Source: Vescimonas sanitatis (lineage in GTDB: Bacteria; Bacillota; Clostridia; Oscillospirales; Oscillospiraceae). Taken from it: a DNA stretch of 64,000 nt. A model generated the notes under the pieces. The model did no database searches. It had not been told where the DNA came from and saw only the letters and a program-made list of their open reading frames with translations. Each line of letters begins with the position of its first letter. Within the stretch, counting starts at the first letter, position 1. Shown one piece after another: positions 44,286-52,311 of this stretch. The DNA is taken from the NCBI RefSeq assembly GCF_049060325.1, contig NZ_JBMGPW010000007.1, forward strand, positions 62,001 through 126,000, in the 5' to 3' direction. The position numbers and the translations under genes are program-made.

Positions 44286-44296
44286 GGGAGTCACCC

Positions 44297-44353
44297 CTCT
44301 CCCCTGTCCGTTCATACAATGGCGTAGCTGTTGGATGGACGGGAAAGGGAGGG
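44297..44353 (+). promoter_or_regulatory. Hairpin that would sequester the murA ribosome binding site
   Basis: Arms 44297-44315 and 44335-44353 can pair at 17 of 19 positions (three G-T pairs, two mismatches) around a 19-nt loop. The right arm contains the whole purine-rich murA site AAAGGGAGGG, which ends 3 nt before the start codon. Confidence 0.55.
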
Positions 44354-44356
44354 CAC

Positions 44357-45607
44357 ATGAGGTATATCACCATAGAGGGCGGCACGCCGCTGCGGGGCGA
44401 GGTGGCGGTGCAGGGCGCGAAAAACAGCGTACTGCCCATTCTGGCCGCCACGCTGCTCAGCGGGGATGTGTGCCGCATTGAGGGCTGTCCGCACCTGAGC
44501 GATGTGGACTCGGCGGCGGATATCCTGCGGTACTTAGGCTGCGCCGTGCAGTGGGACGGAGACGATCTGCTGGTGGACAGCACCACGCTGACGCGGTGCG
44601 ACATACCCCAGACACTGATGCGGCGGATGCGGTCGTCCGTGATCTTTCTGGGGGCGATACTGGCGCGGTGCGGCTGGGCGGAGCTGAGCTATCCCGGCGG
44701 GTGCGAGTTGGGGCCGCGGCCCATCGACCTGCACCTGGCGGCCCTGCGGGCGCTGGGGGCGGACATTGACGACGCAGGCGGGACCCTGCGGTGCCGGGCG
44801 CGGAAGCTGACCGGCTGCCAGATCGTGCTGGCCACGCCCAGCGTGGGCGCCACGGAGAACGCCATGCTGGCGGCCTGCGGCGCGGAGGGCGAGACGGTGA
44901 TCTGCAATGCGGCGCGGGAACCGGAGATCGCGGACCTGCAGGACTTTTTGTGCGCCATGGGCGCGGAGGTGCGGGGCGCGGGCGGCTCGGTCATCACGGT
45001 GTCGCCGAGACGCAAGCTGCACGGGTGCGTGCACCGGGTGATACCGGACCGGATCGTAGCGGCCACCTATCTGTGCGCGGCGGCAGCCGCCGGCGGAGAG
45101 GTCACGCTGCGGAACGCGGAGCACCGGCACCTGGCTGCGGTGACCACGGTATTGGACCAGGCGGGCTGCGGCGTCCGCTGCGGTGAGGGGTACATACAGT
45201 TGGTGCGGAAAGGGCCGCTGCGGGCCGTACCGCCGGTGCGGACGGCGCCGTATCCGGGGTTCCCCACCGACTGCCAGGCCATACTGATGGCGGCGCTGCT
45301 GCGGGCACAGGGCACCACGGTGTTTGTGGAGAATATCTTTCAGAGCCGGTACCGGCACGTGCCGGAGCTGGCGCGCATGGGCGCGGACATCCGGACCGAG
45401 GGACGGGTGGCAGTGGTGTGCGGCACGGAACGGCTGCACGGCACGGAGGTAGTGGCCACCGACCTGCGGGGCGGGGCGGCGCTGGCGGTGGCCGGGCTGG
45501 CCGCCGAGGGCGTGACCACGGTGCAGGGCATCGGCCACATCCAGCGGGGCTACGCGGACCTGGCCGGGGACCTGCGGGCGCTGGGCGCCCGGATCACGGC
45601 ACAATAG
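44357..45607 (+). CDS. murA: UDP-N-acetylglucosamine 1-carboxyvinyltransferase
   Basis: First committed step of peptidoglycan synthesis, the fosfomycin target. The 416-residue protein has the Lys-Asn pair in VQGAKNSVLPILAA and the catalytic Cys in YPGGCELGPRPID (the residue alkylated by fosfomycin), and the second-half motifs TYLCAAAAAGGEV and FPTDCQAILMAALLRAQG. Placement inside the dcw cluster between murG and ftsQ is common in clostridia. Translation may be limited by the upstream hairpin. Confidence 0.96.
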   Translation: MRYITIEGGTPLRGEVAVQGAKNSVLPILAATLLSGDVCRIEGCPHLSDVDSAADILRYLGCAVQWDGDDLLVDSTTLTRCDIPQTLMRRMRSSVIFLGAILARCGWAELSYPGGCELGPRPIDLHLAALRALGADIDDAGGTLRCRARKLTGCQIVLATPSVGATENAMLAACGAEGETVICNAAREPEIADLQDFLCAMGAEVRGAGGSVITVSPRRKLHGCVHRVIPDRIVAATYLCAAAAAGGEVTLRNAEHRHLAAVTTVLDQAGCGVRCGEGYIQLVRKGPLRAVPPVRTAPYPGFPTDCQAILMAALLRAQGTTVFVENIFQSRYRHVPELARMGADIRTEGRVAVVCGTERLHGTEVVATDLRGGAALAVAGLAAEGVTTVQGIGHIQRGYADLAGDLRALGARITAQ

Positions 45608-45641
45608 ACGAGACAACGAGAACAGCGGAGGAGCACGGACG

Positions 45642-46400
45642 ATGGCAAGGCGCAGACGGTACAACCATAAGCGGCGGAGAGGAAGCCTGAGCTTCCTCTA
45701 CAAGCTGCTGGCTTTTGTGCTGATCTGCACCGCCATCTCTCTGGCTCTGACGCTGTTTTTCCGTATACGCAGCATCGAGGTCAGCGGCAATGACCGCTAT
45801 ACCCGGCAGGAGATCATCGACGCGGCGGGGGTCAGCGAGGGGGACAATATGTTCCTGATGAACAAGTACAGCGCGGCGGAGCGCATACGCAAGGCGCTGC
45901 CGTATATCGAGACGGTGCAGTTCCGACGGTCGCTGCCGGACGGGCTTTCCATCATCGTGACGGAGTGCGCGGACCCGGCGGCCATCGTGCAGGACGGGAA
46001 GGCATACCTGCTGTGCGACACGGGGAACATCGTGGACGAGGTAACGCCCGCTGCCGCGAAGCAGCGGATGCAGGTAAAGGGCCTGACGCTGACAGACCCG
46101 GCGGTGGGTCAGCCGGCAAAGGCGGCGGAGGGGCAGGAGCTGGCGCTGGAGCAGCTGCTGACGCTGATGCAGGCGCTGGACCAGCGCGGCATGACGGCAG
46201 ACGTATCGCTGCTGGATATGAGCGACCCGGCACAGCTGACGCTGCGGTATCTGGAACGGTTCGACGTGCAGCTGCCCCGGGAGGCCGACTACGGCTACAA
46301 GCTGGACTATCTGATGGCCGTGGTGGAGAAGCTGGAGGTCAACGAAAAGGGCGTTATCAATATGATGCAGGAGGGGAAGGCACGGTTCATTCCGGAGTGA
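45642..46400 (+). CDS. ftsQ: FtsQ/DivIB cell division protein
   Basis: The 252-residue protein has a basic cytoplasmic N terminus (MARRRRYNHKRRRGS), one span (about 20-42) and an extracellular POTRA domain (IRSIEVSGNDRYTRQEIIDAAGVSEGDNMF), then the FtsQ beta domain. It joins FtsL in the divisome scaffold. It follows murA by 34 bp. Confidence 0.93.
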   Translation: MARRRRYNHKRRRGSLSFLYKLLAFVLICTAISLALTLFFRIRSIEVSGNDRYTRQEIIDAAGVSEGDNMFLMNKYSAAERIRKALPYIETVQFRRSLPDGLSIIVTECADPAAIVQDGKAYLLCDTGNIVDEVTPAAAKQRMQVKGLTLTDPAVGQPAKAAEGQELALEQLLTLMQALDQRGMTADVSLLDMSDPAQLTLRYLERFDVQLPREADYGYKLDYLMAVVEKLEVNEKGVINMMQEGKARFIPE

Positions 46401-46489
46401 TGCCGCGCGTACCGCACCGCATCGGGGACACTGCGTAGGTACTTCATGCTCCCGGCACAAAACTTTTTCGGTAAATTAAGTGCTTGCAC

Positions 46490-46518
46490 TTGACGCTTGC
46501 GCCAATTCGTAATACAAT
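46490..46518 (+). promoter_or_regulatory. Promoter of ftsZ
   Basis: TTGACG and TACAAT separated by 17 bp; gives ftsZ its own transcript in addition to read-through from ftsQ. Confidence 0.75.
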
Positions 46519-46585
46519 ACAAGATATAGCATTTACCAGGAGATAATCCGTCATTTTCATACAAATTATGGCAGGAGGAGCAGAC

Positions 46586-47701
46586 ATGGCTTTTGGATTG
46601 GAAACCGGCCCAGAGAACGTTGTCAGCATCAAGGTCGTGGGCGTAGGCGGCGGCGGAAACAACGTGGTCAACCGCATGGTACGCGGCGGCGCGCAGGGCG
46701 TTGATTTTGTCGCAGTCAACACAGACAAGCAGGCGCTGAATGCCTCCAGCGCTACCTATAAAATTCAGATCGGCGAGAAGCTGACCGGCGGTAAGGGTGC
46801 GGGTTCCAACCCTGATGTGGGCCGCAAGGCCGCGGAGGAGAGCCGCAACCAGATGGCCAAGGCGCTGGAGAACACCGACATGGTGTTCATCACCGCCGGC
46901 ATGGGCGGCGGCACCGGCACCGGCGCGGCACCCGTGGTGGCTGAGATCGCCCGGGAGGCAGGCATTCTGACCGTGGGCGTGGTGACCAAGCCCTTCGGCT
47001 TCGAGGGACGCCGCCGCATGACCCAGGCGGAACAGGGCATCGAGGAGCTGCGGAGCAAGGTGGACTCGCTGGTCATCATTCCCAACGAGCGTCTGAAATA
47101 CGCCACCGACCAGAAGATCACCTTTGCCAACGCCTTTGAGATCGCGGACGACGTGCTGCGCCAGGCGGTGCAGTCCATCTCCGACCTGATCCGCGACACC
47201 GGGTTCATCAACCTGGACTTCGCGGATGTGACCGCCATTATGAAGGACGCAGGTCTGGCCCACATGGGCGTGGGCCGCGCGGCCGGCAAGGGCAAGGCCG
47301 AGGAGGCCGCCAAGATGGCCATTTCCTCCCCCCTGCTGGAGACCTCTATCAACGGTGCACGGGGCGTGCTGATCAACGTCACCGGCTCCATGGACATCGG
47401 TCTGGAGGAGGTGGAGCAGGCCGCCACACTGGTGCAGCAGGCGGTGCATCCCGACGCGCTGACTATCTTCGGCGCCGCCTTCGACGAGACGCTGGACGAT
47501 GAGATCCGCGTGACCGTCATCGCCACGGGCTTTGACGAGGCGCAGCAGGCCGCCAACGCCGCCGCTGTGACCCAGCCCGCACAGACGGAGAACAGCGGCG
47601 CGCCCCAGCCCCTGGACGAGGTGAAGGGCGAGCAGGGTCAGGACGAGATGGACAAGTCCTTCGACGAGATCCTGCGGATATTCAATAAGGATAAGTTCTG
47701 A
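46586..47701 (+). CDS. ftsZ: Cell division protein FtsZ
   Basis: Tubulin-like GTPase that forms the Z ring. The 371-residue protein has the GTP-binding signature AGMGGGTGTGAAPV, the T7 catalytic loop NLDFADV, and KVVGVGGGGNNVVNRM near the start. The C-terminal tail is short and ends DEILRIFNKDKF, differing from the common IPAFLRR-type peptide that binds FtsA or SepF. There is no ftsA in the cluster. The ATG at 46586 has GGAGGAG upstream. Confidence 0.98.
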   Translation: MAFGLETGPENVVSIKVVGVGGGGNNVVNRMVRGGAQGVDFVAVNTDKQALNASSATYKIQIGEKLTGGKGAGSNPDVGRKAAEESRNQMAKALENTDMVFITAGMGGGTGTGAAPVVAEIAREAGILTVGVVTKPFGFEGRRRMTQAEQGIEELRSKVDSLVIIPNERLKYATDQKITFANAFEIADDVLRQAVQSISDLIRDTGFINLDFADVTAIMKDAGLAHMGVGRAAGKGKAEEAAKMAISSPLLETSINGARGVLINVTGSMDIGLEEVEQAATLVQQAVHPDALTIFGAAFDETLDDEIRVTVIATGFDEAQQAANAAAVTQPAQTENSGAPQPLDEVKGEQGQDEMDKSFDEILRIFNKDKF

Positions 47702-47704
47702 GAA

Positions 47705-47736
47705 ACAGGCCCCCCGGCTTCGCCGGAGGGCCTGTC
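47705..47736 (+). terminator. Terminator of ftsZ
   Basis: ACAGGCCCCCCGGC-TTCG-CCGGAGGGCCTGT followed by CTATATAG. Confidence 0.7.
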
Positions 47737-47747
47737 TATATAGAGCA

Positions 47748-47775
47748 AATAGCCTCCCCCACAGGGGAGGCTATT
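47748..47775 (-). terminator. Terminator of the zinc-ribbon gene
   Basis: AATAGCCTCCCC-4 nt-GGGGAGGCTATT lies directly after the stop of the minus-strand gene and has a short T-run (ATTTGC) on that strand. Confidence 0.6.
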
Positions 47776-47778
47776 GTA

Positions 47779-48519
47779 TCACCATTGTGCAAGGTCAACG
47801 GGAACGACGACCTCTTTATCCATGCCGGAGAAGATCAGGTAAGTCTCCTCCGTAAGCTCCTCCAGCACCGACAGGTCATAGGTGCATATGAACACATCGT
47901 CGTCGGTGTCTGAGACGACAACATCCTCGGGATAGTACCAGTTTTCAAAGCCATCGCTGTCCACCTGCACCAGGTAAGGGAATGTTTGATATGTGTCGCC
48001 CTCTACGACATAGACGGTGAGGACATCCCTCTCCCAGTCCGCTTTGAGACTCGCCACGGCGAAGGCAGAATCCTCCAGATAGAAGCTCGCTCCTATCTCC
48101 GCGTACTCCCGCACCGCGGCTTCGATCTCCTCGGCGGGTGCTACCTGCTCACAGCCGTAGTCGGGCATCGGCTCATTGCGGTCAAAGATGTCACCGGACA
48201 CGCCGCGCAGCGTGTTGATAAGCCCGATCAGGACGCTTACCGCGATCACAGCGCCTATCACACCGGAAGCGGTGTTCTTCTTGGGCGCGCGCCACTGGAT
48301 ATGGGGCCGGGGGCGGCGGGTCTGGTTTTCGTAGCAAACCTTCTCTTCGTGGCACTCCTTCTGCTCGTAGCAGACCTTCTCCTGTTCGGCGTAGTGGACG
48401 TCGCCGCCGGCGTCCACCCACTCCCGGCGGGGCGGGCGGTTATAGGCGCCGCACTTGGGGCAGAAGCCCTCACGGGAATCATAGGTCTTGCCGCAGGCCT
48501 TGCAGCGGATGGCAGGCAT
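47779..48519 (-). CDS. Membrane protein with N-terminal zinc ribbon, unknown function
   Basis: The 246-residue protein begins with a zinc ribbon (RCKACGKTY, FCPKCGAYN). A Cys-rich internal repeat follows (EKVCYEQKECHEEKVCYENQ, residues about 47-67), then one membrane span (about 85-105), then an acidic extracellular domain (EEIEAAVREYAEIG, DDDVFICTYDLS) of about 130 residues. It is not a recognised family beyond the ribbon. It has its own promoter and terminator and is not linked to neighbouring genes. Confidence 0.75.
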   Translation of the reverse strand: MPAIRCKACGKTYDSREGFCPKCGAYNRPPRREWVDAGGDVHYAEQEKVCYEQKECHEEKVCYENQTRRPRPHIQWRAPKKNTASGVIGAVIAVSVLIGLINTLRGVSGDIFDRNEPMPDYGCEQVAPAEEIEAAVREYAEIGASFYLEDSAFAVASLKADWERDVLTVYVVEGDTYQTFPYLVQVDSDGFENWYYPEDVVVSDTDDDVFICTYDLSVLEELTEETYLIFSGMDKEVVVPVDLAQW

Positions 48520-48550
48520 AGGCGGTCCTCCCTTCTGTGTGTTTGGATCT

Positions 48551-48579
48551 ATTATACAGCAGATCGGGCAGATTGTCTA
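48551..48579 (-). promoter_or_regulatory. Promoter of the zinc-ribbon gene
   Basis: TAGACA and TATAAT separated by 17 bp on the minus strand. Confidence 0.7.
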
Positions 48580-48634
48580 TCAGCCTTGGGTTGCAGCGGA
48601 AAAAAAGGTGGGAAACCTGAAGTTGCACCGCGCG

Positions 48635-48665
48635 GACGCGCCCACCCCGTCGGGGTGGGCGCGTC
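48635..48665 (-). terminator. Strong hairpin after the ECF transporter fusion gene
   Basis: A 15-bp GC-rich stem (GACGCGCCCACCCCG and complement) 4 bp after the gene; there is no T-run, so it may act as a 3' end stabiliser as much as a terminator. Confidence 0.55.
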
Positions 48666-48668
48666 TGC

Positions 48669-51311
48669 TCATTCCACTAGGCCGTATTTGATCTTGATGC
48701 GGTCCAGCTTCTCCAGCATGGGCTCCGCCAGCACCAGCAGGAAGAAAACTGTGGCTGCGGCGTGGACGCAGTCCATGGGAAAGCCGGTGACATAGTAGGC
48801 GGCGATGACCTTCCACTCCAGCGTGCGGGCGTAGAGCAGGGCAGAGACGGGGTTCATGATGCCGCCGTAGATGAGCACGGCGGAGATTGCCCCGAAGACG
48901 CACAGGGCGGCGCGGCTGCGGCGCAGCCAGCCCCGGCGGAACAACACCCCCGCCAGGAAGCCGATGATGCCCATGGCGAACATCTGGAAGGGCGTCCAGG
49001 GACCCTGGGAGAACAGAACGTTGCTGGCCAGCATGGTCATGGCGCCCACCAGGAAGCCGGTCTCGCCGCCCAGGGCCACGCCGGAGATGATGGTCAGAGC
49101 CAGGACGGGCTTGAACTGAGGCAGCATGAAGAAGGCGGCGCGGCCCGCCACGCCCAGGGCGCAGAGGGAGGCCACCAGCACCAGCTCACGGGCCTGGGGC
49201 TTCCGTCCCTCGAACACCAGGAAGAAGGGCACCATGCATTCCAGCAGCACGGCGAAGGCGATGGGGTAGTAGGCAGTGTTGCCCAGGTAAAAAAAGCCCA
49301 GATACAGCGTGGCGGGGATACACAGCAGGATCAGTGCCGCCGCCAGACGGGTACGGTGGGAGAGCCTTCGCTTCTGCACCGGGGTCTGGAGCAGCGTCAG
49401 GGGCTTGGAGCGCCGGCCGATGGCGGCGATGCAGCCGAAGAGCAGGGCGATGAACAGGCCGTAAAGTCCCAGGGCCTGCCAGCCGGCCTGAGAGAGCGTG
49501 CCGCCGCCCACCAGGGCGGTGAGGTCGGTGTGTTTGGCCGCCAGCCAGAAGATCGCCAGCGCACCCGCGCCGCACACGGCGGCGATGGCTCTGCGCCACC
49601 AGGGGAGCTTTTTCGGCTTCCAGGCGGTGGACTCCTCCGCCACCGGAGGCAGAGGCTGCCAGGCGGCGGGCACCTCCGGCTGGGGCGGGACGGTCCCGCC
49701 GATGACCGCGATCACCTCCTCCGGCGTGACGGCACAGGGGCAGACGTCCCGGGCCATACGGTTAGCGGAGGTGGTATAGAAGCTGTTGCCGGAGAAGAAG
49801 TCACGGGGTGTGCCCTCCGCGACGATGCTGCCGTCGAAAAACAGGGCGCAGCGGTGGGCATACCGGGCGCAGAAGGCCACGTCGTGGCTGACCATCACCA
49901 CTGTCGTGCCGGCGGCGGTCAGCGCGGAAAGAATAGCGGCAAAGGACTGCTTGAAGGCGGCGTCCAGGCCCTTGGTAGGCTCGTCCAGCAGCAGGATATC
50001 CGGCTGGTGCAGCAGCACCTTACCCAGGGCGGCCCGCTGCTGCTCGCCGCCGGAGAGGTCATAGGGATGACGGTCCAGCAGCTCGGTCAGGCGGCAAAGG
50101 GCCGTCACCTGTTCTACCCGGCGGTCACGTTGGTCTTTGGGGAGGTCCGTGCCGTCAAAGGACTCGTACAGGTCCTGACGGACCGTGTTTTTCACGAACA
50201 GAGCCTGCGGGTCCTGGGGCAGAACGCCGACGCGGCCCGTATGGGTCACGGTGCCCCGCTGGGGCGTCAGCGCGCCGGACAGCAGGCCCAGGGTGGTGGA
50301 CTTGCCCGCGCCGTTACCGCCCAGCAGGGCCAGCAGCTCACCCCGGCGGGCCTGAAGGTCCAGACCGCGGACCACGTCCGGCTGGTCCGGCTCATAGCGG
50401 AACCAGAGACCCGCGCCGGCAAGGGCGGTATCCCCGGCGGGATGCACCGGCTCCGGCGGCAGCGGGCACAGGGGGTGTTCATCGCACCAGCCGGACAGGA
50501 AATCGCGGCCCTCGCGGACAGTGATGGGGCAGGGTGCGTCGCTGTCCACTCCGGCCCAGATACGGACGGCGGCGGGCATGGCCAGGAACATATCGTGGCC
50601 GCGGCCCCGCAGGGAACGGCACACCGCCTCCGGCGCGCCGGCACAGAGGAGATGGCCGCCGTCCAGCACGGCGGCGTGGGTGGCCAGGGGCAACGCCTCC
50701 TCGAGACGGTGCTCCGTCATCAGGACGGTGATGCCCAGCTCGCGGTTCAGGCGGCCCACAGTCTGCAAAAAGTCGGCAGCGGCAATGGGGTCCAGCTGGC
50801 TGGTGGGCTCGTCCAGTATCAGCAGACGGGGTTGGAGCACCATGACCGAAGCCAGGGCCAGCAGCTGCTTCTGACCGCCGGAGAGCTCATCCACTTTCCT
50901 ATGGAACCAGTCCTGGATACCGAAGAAGGAGGCCATCTCCGCCACGCGGCGACGGATGGAGGGCGTGTCGCAGCCCAGGCTCTCCAGTCCGAAGGCCAGT
51001 TCATGCCAGACCTTGTCGGTGACGGTCTGCTCCTCCGGAGACTGGAGGACGAAGCCGATATCAGCGGCCTGCCGATGGGGCGGCAGGTCATCCAGCGGCT
51101 GACCGTCGAAGAGGATACGGCCCTCGGCCGCACCGTGGGGGCGCAGGGCGGGCTTCAGCTGGCGGAGAAGCGTGGTCTTGCCGCAGCCGGAGGCGCCGCA
51201 GAGGACCCAGAACTCGCCCTGACGGACCGTGAGGGACACATCCGCCAGCGCGGGGCGGGGCTGCTGGGGGTAGGTGAAGCCAAAATGCTCCAAACGCAGC
51301 AGTTCAGGCAC
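48669..51311 (-). CDS. ECF transporter fusion: two ATPase domains plus substrate-binding S component
   Basis: The 880-residue protein joins three ECF parts in one chain. ATPase 1 (residues 1-235) has Walker A GASGCGKTT, signature ELSGGQKQLLALA and LLILDEPTS. ATPase 2 (about 300-520) has GGNGAGKSTT, LSGGEQQRAALG and ILLLDEPTKG. The C-terminal part (about 560-870) has eight or more spans and an S-component-like stretch, ALGGETGFLVGAMTM then SQGPWTPFQMFAMG. ECF modules take up vitamins and metals. Closeness to DUF4430 proteins behind a cobalamin riboswitch suggests corrinoid, unproven. The GTG start at 51311 overlaps ecfT by 8 bp. Confidence 0.9.
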   Translation of the reverse strand: MPELLRLEHFGFTYPQQPRPALADVSLTVRQGEFWVLCGASGCGKTTLLRQLKPALRPHGAAEGRILFDGQPLDDLPPHRQAADIGFVLQSPEEQTVTDKVWHELAFGLESLGCDTPSIRRRVAEMASFFGIQDWFHRKVDELSGGQKQLLALASVMVLQPRLLILDEPTSQLDPIAAADFLQTVGRLNRELGITVLMTEHRLEEALPLATHAAVLDGGHLLCAGAPEAVCRSLRGRGHDMFLAMPAAVRIWAGVDSDAPCPITVREGRDFLSGWCDEHPLCPLPPEPVHPAGDTALAGAGLWFRYEPDQPDVVRGLDLQARRGELLALLGGNGAGKSTTLGLLSGALTPQRGTVTHTGRVGVLPQDPQALFVKNTVRQDLYESFDGTDLPKDQRDRRVEQVTALCRLTELLDRHPYDLSGGEQQRAALGKVLLHQPDILLLDEPTKGLDAAFKQSFAAILSALTAAGTTVVMVSHDVAFCARYAHRCALFFDGSIVAEGTPRDFFSGNSFYTTSANRMARDVCPCAVTPEEVIAVIGGTVPPQPEVPAAWQPLPPVAEESTAWKPKKLPWWRRAIAAVCGAGALAIFWLAAKHTDLTALVGGGTLSQAGWQALGLYGLFIALLFGCIAAIGRRSKPLTLLQTPVQKRRLSHRTRLAAALILLCIPATLYLGFFYLGNTAYYPIAFAVLLECMVPFFLVFEGRKPQARELVLVASLCALGVAGRAAFFMLPQFKPVLALTIISGVALGGETGFLVGAMTMLASNVLFSQGPWTPFQMFAMGIIGFLAGVLFRRGWLRRSRAALCVFGAISAVLIYGGIMNPVSALLYARTLEWKVIAAYYVTGFPMDCVHAAATVFFLLVLAEPMLEKLDRIKIKYGLVE

Positions 51312-52203
51312 GGGGCGTCCCTCCTTTCCGGACGAGATAGCGGCGCCGGGACAGGGCGTCCAGCAGCACCGGCGTAAAGCAGAGCAGGCCGTAAACGGCG
51401 AAAAAGCTGACCGTCAGCGGTGTGACGGGGCCGCTGAGCAGCATGGGGTAATACTGAAAGCGCAGGCCGCCGGCCAGACCGCCGCCCAGCAGATACAAGC
51501 CGCAGAAGGCCAGCCAGAGGGCGACGGCACCGTCACGCCGGTCAAAGCGGTAGAGGGAGAAGGAGGTCCTCCCCGGCAGGCCATAGCCCCGGCAGCGCAT
51601 ACTATCGGCGGTAATGAGCCCGCTTTCCAGGCTCCAGGTAACAACGATGGAGAACACACGAAGGGCGCTTCTGACGCGCCGGGCCGGGGCGCCGGTCTGG
51701 GTATCACGGCCCAGATGCCGCTGCGCCTGGGCCACGGCACGGAGCCGCCGGACAAAGCGGGGCACAAAGCGGAGGATCATGCTCAGCAGCAGGGACAGCG
51801 CCGGGATGACGCGGCCAAAGAGGTACACCACCTTGTCCGAGGTGATGACATCAGTGACGCAGACGAACCACAGCGCCACGGTGCCCAGCATGGCGCCGGC
51901 GGCCAGACCGTAGAGCAGACTCTCCAGCGTCAAAGGATTACCGGAGGGCAGGTAGGCCAGAATGGTGACGCCCTGGTGGACAAAGGCCGGGTTCAGGGCC
52001 GCCGCCAAGAGGGCCATGGGCAGCAGCCACAGCAGGTGGCGGCGCAGGCCCTTGCCGCCCAGCAGACGGGCAACATACCACCCGCCGCCCAGCGTCGACA
52101 GAACCAGGCACACCGGGTGCATCAGCAGCATCGCGCAGGCGATGACCAGGGCGAAATAGGCAAAGCTCACCGCCGGATGGCAAGTGCGCAGCGTATCGTC
52201 CAT
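51304..52203 (-). CDS. ecfT: ECF transporter transmembrane component EcfT
   Basis: The 299-residue protein is the T component that couples the ATPases to the S component. It has about six to eight spans and the cytoplasmic coupling region with the two short Ala-Arg-Gly-type motifs (AQRHLGRDTQ and ADSMRCRGYGLPGR). The ATG at 52203 has a complete AGGAGGTGAT ribosome binding site, suggesting high translation. Its end overlaps the fusion gene, so the two are made together. Confidence 0.92.
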   Translation of the reverse strand: MDDTLRTCHPAVSFAYFALVIACAMLLMHPVCLVLSTLGGGWYVARLLGGKGLRRHLLWLLPMALLAAALNPAFVHQGVTILAYLPSGNPLTLESLLYGLAAGAMLGTVALWFVCVTDVITSDKVVYLFGRVIPALSLLLSMILRFVPRFVRRLRAVAQAQRHLGRDTQTGAPARRVRSALRVFSIVVTWSLESGLITADSMRCRGYGLPGRTSFSLYRFDRRDGAVALWLAFCGLYLLGGGLAGGLRFQYYPMLLSGPVTPLTVSFFAVYGLLCFTPVLLDALSRRRYLVRKGGTPRA

Positions 52204-52241
52204 GGGATCACCTCCTGCATACATGATGTCTTAACCTTTTG

Positions 52242-52271
52242 ATTATACCCTGCCGCCAGGGGATACGTCAA
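52242..52271 (-). promoter_or_regulatory. Promoter of ecfT and the ECF fusion
   Basis: TTGACG and TATAAT separated by 18 bp on the minus strand, 39 bp before ecfT; the leader is too short to hold a riboswitch. Confidence 0.8.
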
Positions 52272-52283
52272 TCCTGCGTGCGG

Positions 52284-52310
52284 AAAAAGGGCGGCAAAAG
52301 CCGCCCTTTT
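52284..52310 (-). terminator. Terminator after the DUF4430 lipoprotein gene
   Basis: GGGCGGC-4 nt-GCCGCCC followed by five T on the minus strand, just past the stop. Confidence 0.85.
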
Positions 52311-52311
52311 G

